The notes beneath the pieces are model-generated. The model did not search any database and was not told the origin of the DNA. It worked only from the letters and a program-made list of their open reading frames with translations. A DNA stretch of 20,000 bases from Chrysomallon squamiferum (lineage: Eukaryota > Mollusca > Gastropoda > Neomphalida > Peltospiridae). Positions 19,151 through 20,000 of the stretch are shown in pieces. Position numbers and translations under genes: made by a program. Every line of letters starts with the position of its first letter. The first letter of the stretch is position 1. The stretch covers positions 765,001 to 785,000 of the forward strand of contig CM022673.1 of NCBI GenBank assembly GCA_012295275.1, written 5' to 3'.

Positions 19151-19580
19151 CAGTCACACTTCCCCTTGTGTTTCTTACTTAAATAGGTTGGACTGTATAA
19201 TTATACATATTTATCTGCAGCTTGCGGTATACATATATATATATTACAATTGCGTGCATGTAGCTTGTAATATGTGAATGAATAATATATGTTCAGAGCT
19301 CCATAGTGTTATTATTTATGCAGCTTTATGTAAGAATGACATTTACAATGAGAGTTTAAGAAATGCAATCCAGCTAACGACAATCATATAGTACGTCTGA
19401 AGCAGAATAGATAAATAAATTTCCACAAAAGCACATTCTACTTCATATGGGCGCGATTTGTATTTTATTTTTAAATCTTTAATTGCAGCTGTATCTAAAT
19501 AAATTCTGTTTCTTACAACATTCTTAAACGTAACGGCATTATATTAAGCATTTGTAATGCTAGAATTTTTAATATATCTA

Positions 19581-19586
<6 letters not shown>

Positions 19587-19674
<88 letters not shown>
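19587..19674. repeat. (CT)n microsatellite in P450 upstream intron
   Basis: Uninterrupted CT run of almost 90 bp preceded by a C run, directly followed by GTCTCA and then the GTT minisatellite. Confidence 0.97.
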
Positions 19675-19679
<5 letters not shown>

Positions 19680-19689
19680 ACTATCATTA

Positions 19690-19950
19690 TTATTGTTTTG
19701 GTTGTTGCTGTTGTCGTCGTCACTGTTACTATTGTGTTGTTGTTGTTACTACTGTTGTGTTGTTGTTGTTGTTACTACTGTTGTGTTGTTGTTGTTGTTA
19801 CTACTGTTGTGTTGCTGTTGTTACTATTGTTGTTGTTGTTACTACTATTGTATTGTTGTTGTTACTACTATTGTGTTGTTTTTGTTGCTACTATTGTGTT
19901 GTTGTTGTTACTACTATTGTGTTGTTGCTGTTATTGTGATTGTTGTTTGT
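19690..19950. repeat. GTT-rich minisatellite
   Basis: About ten units of roughly 18-26 bp, each a run of TTG triplets followed by TTACTACTATTGTG or TTACTACTGTTGTG. Unit lengths vary by whole triplets, giving long open frames of Leu, Cys or Val that are not genes. Confidence 0.8.
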
Positions 19951-20000
19951 AAACTTATACACAAGAACATTCGGTTGTTGTTTTTTTCAGTTAAGCTTCC

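Larger units (their letters stand above)
18860..20000 (-). other. P450 upstream intron, incomplete
   Basis: Sequence upstream of the first visible exon on the minus strand. No P450 N-terminal exon (hydrophobic anchor, proline-rich hinge, B-helix) is seen in any minus-strand frame, so the preceding exon must lie past the window. The region holds a degenerate TG/TATG tract (19055-19150), a (CT)n array (19587-19674) and a GTT-rich minisatellite (19690-19950); the rest is AT-rich spacer. Confidence 0.75.

Noticed and set aside
19557-19952. 131-codon Ser-Leu/Cys/Val-rich frame
   Set aside because: It is a translation of (CT)n and the GTT minisatellite.

Overview
This is an AT-rich eukaryotic (animal) window with one recognisable protein-coding gene. 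It holds the 3' two-thirds of a cytochrome P450 gene on the minus strand (15099 to 18859, continuing past the right edge). The P450 has CYP2-clan character. The remaining ~15 kb contains no supportable coding gene. It is AT-rich spacer dense in microsatellites ((CT)n/(GA)n, (TA)n, (TG)n, (TATG)n, (ATCT)n, (AAT)n, (CAA)n, (GAT)n, (AAG)n, (CTTT)n and poly-A/T), with some diverged minisatellites, hairpins and one short DNA-transposon relic. Spliced genes with GT-AG introns, this microsatellite load and the P450 type suggest a lophotrochozoan. My best guess is a mollusc, perhaps a cephalopod, but that rests on the repeat style and is an inference.

Layout. 1-2620: AT-rich spacer with a CRE/ATGGCGGC patch (390-420) and a pair of adjacent imperfect hairpins (2345-2507). 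2620-4610: poly-A/(AAT)n, a compound (AAT)n/(ATT)n plus (GA)/(CT) palindromic locus, and a long (GA)40. 4851-5130: a 280-bp non-autonomous Tigger/pogo-like element. 5131-7300: spacer with (CT)52, poly-A and (TATG)n. 7295-7740: a purine-rich, strongly diverged ~52-bp tandem array. 8155-9640: a hairpin, a non-repetitive patch and a promoter-like CCAAT/TATA stretch. 9640-12940: A-rich low complexity, degenerate TG/TATG repeats, a 3 x 30-bp repeat and a CpG-containing patch. 12946-14650: (TG)n, an inverted repeat enclosing (ATCT)n, and a pentanucleotide (ATAAT)n locus with an internal 223-bp-offset duplication. 15099-20000: the P450 exons, with introns packed with microsatellites.

The three exons (18350-18859, 15742-16182, 15099-15286) join in one open frame across two phase-1 GT-AG introns to give the C-terminal 379 residues of the enzyme. 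This part carries the C-helix WRMNR motif, I-helix, ExxR, meander and Cys-loop. The N-terminal anchor and roughly the first hundred residues lie beyond position 20000. Two positions deviate from the family consensus. The I-helix acid is Val. The Cys-loop glycine, encoded across the last splice junction, reads Glu (FGVEPRSCIG). These two substitutions are the most interesting protein-level observations in the window.
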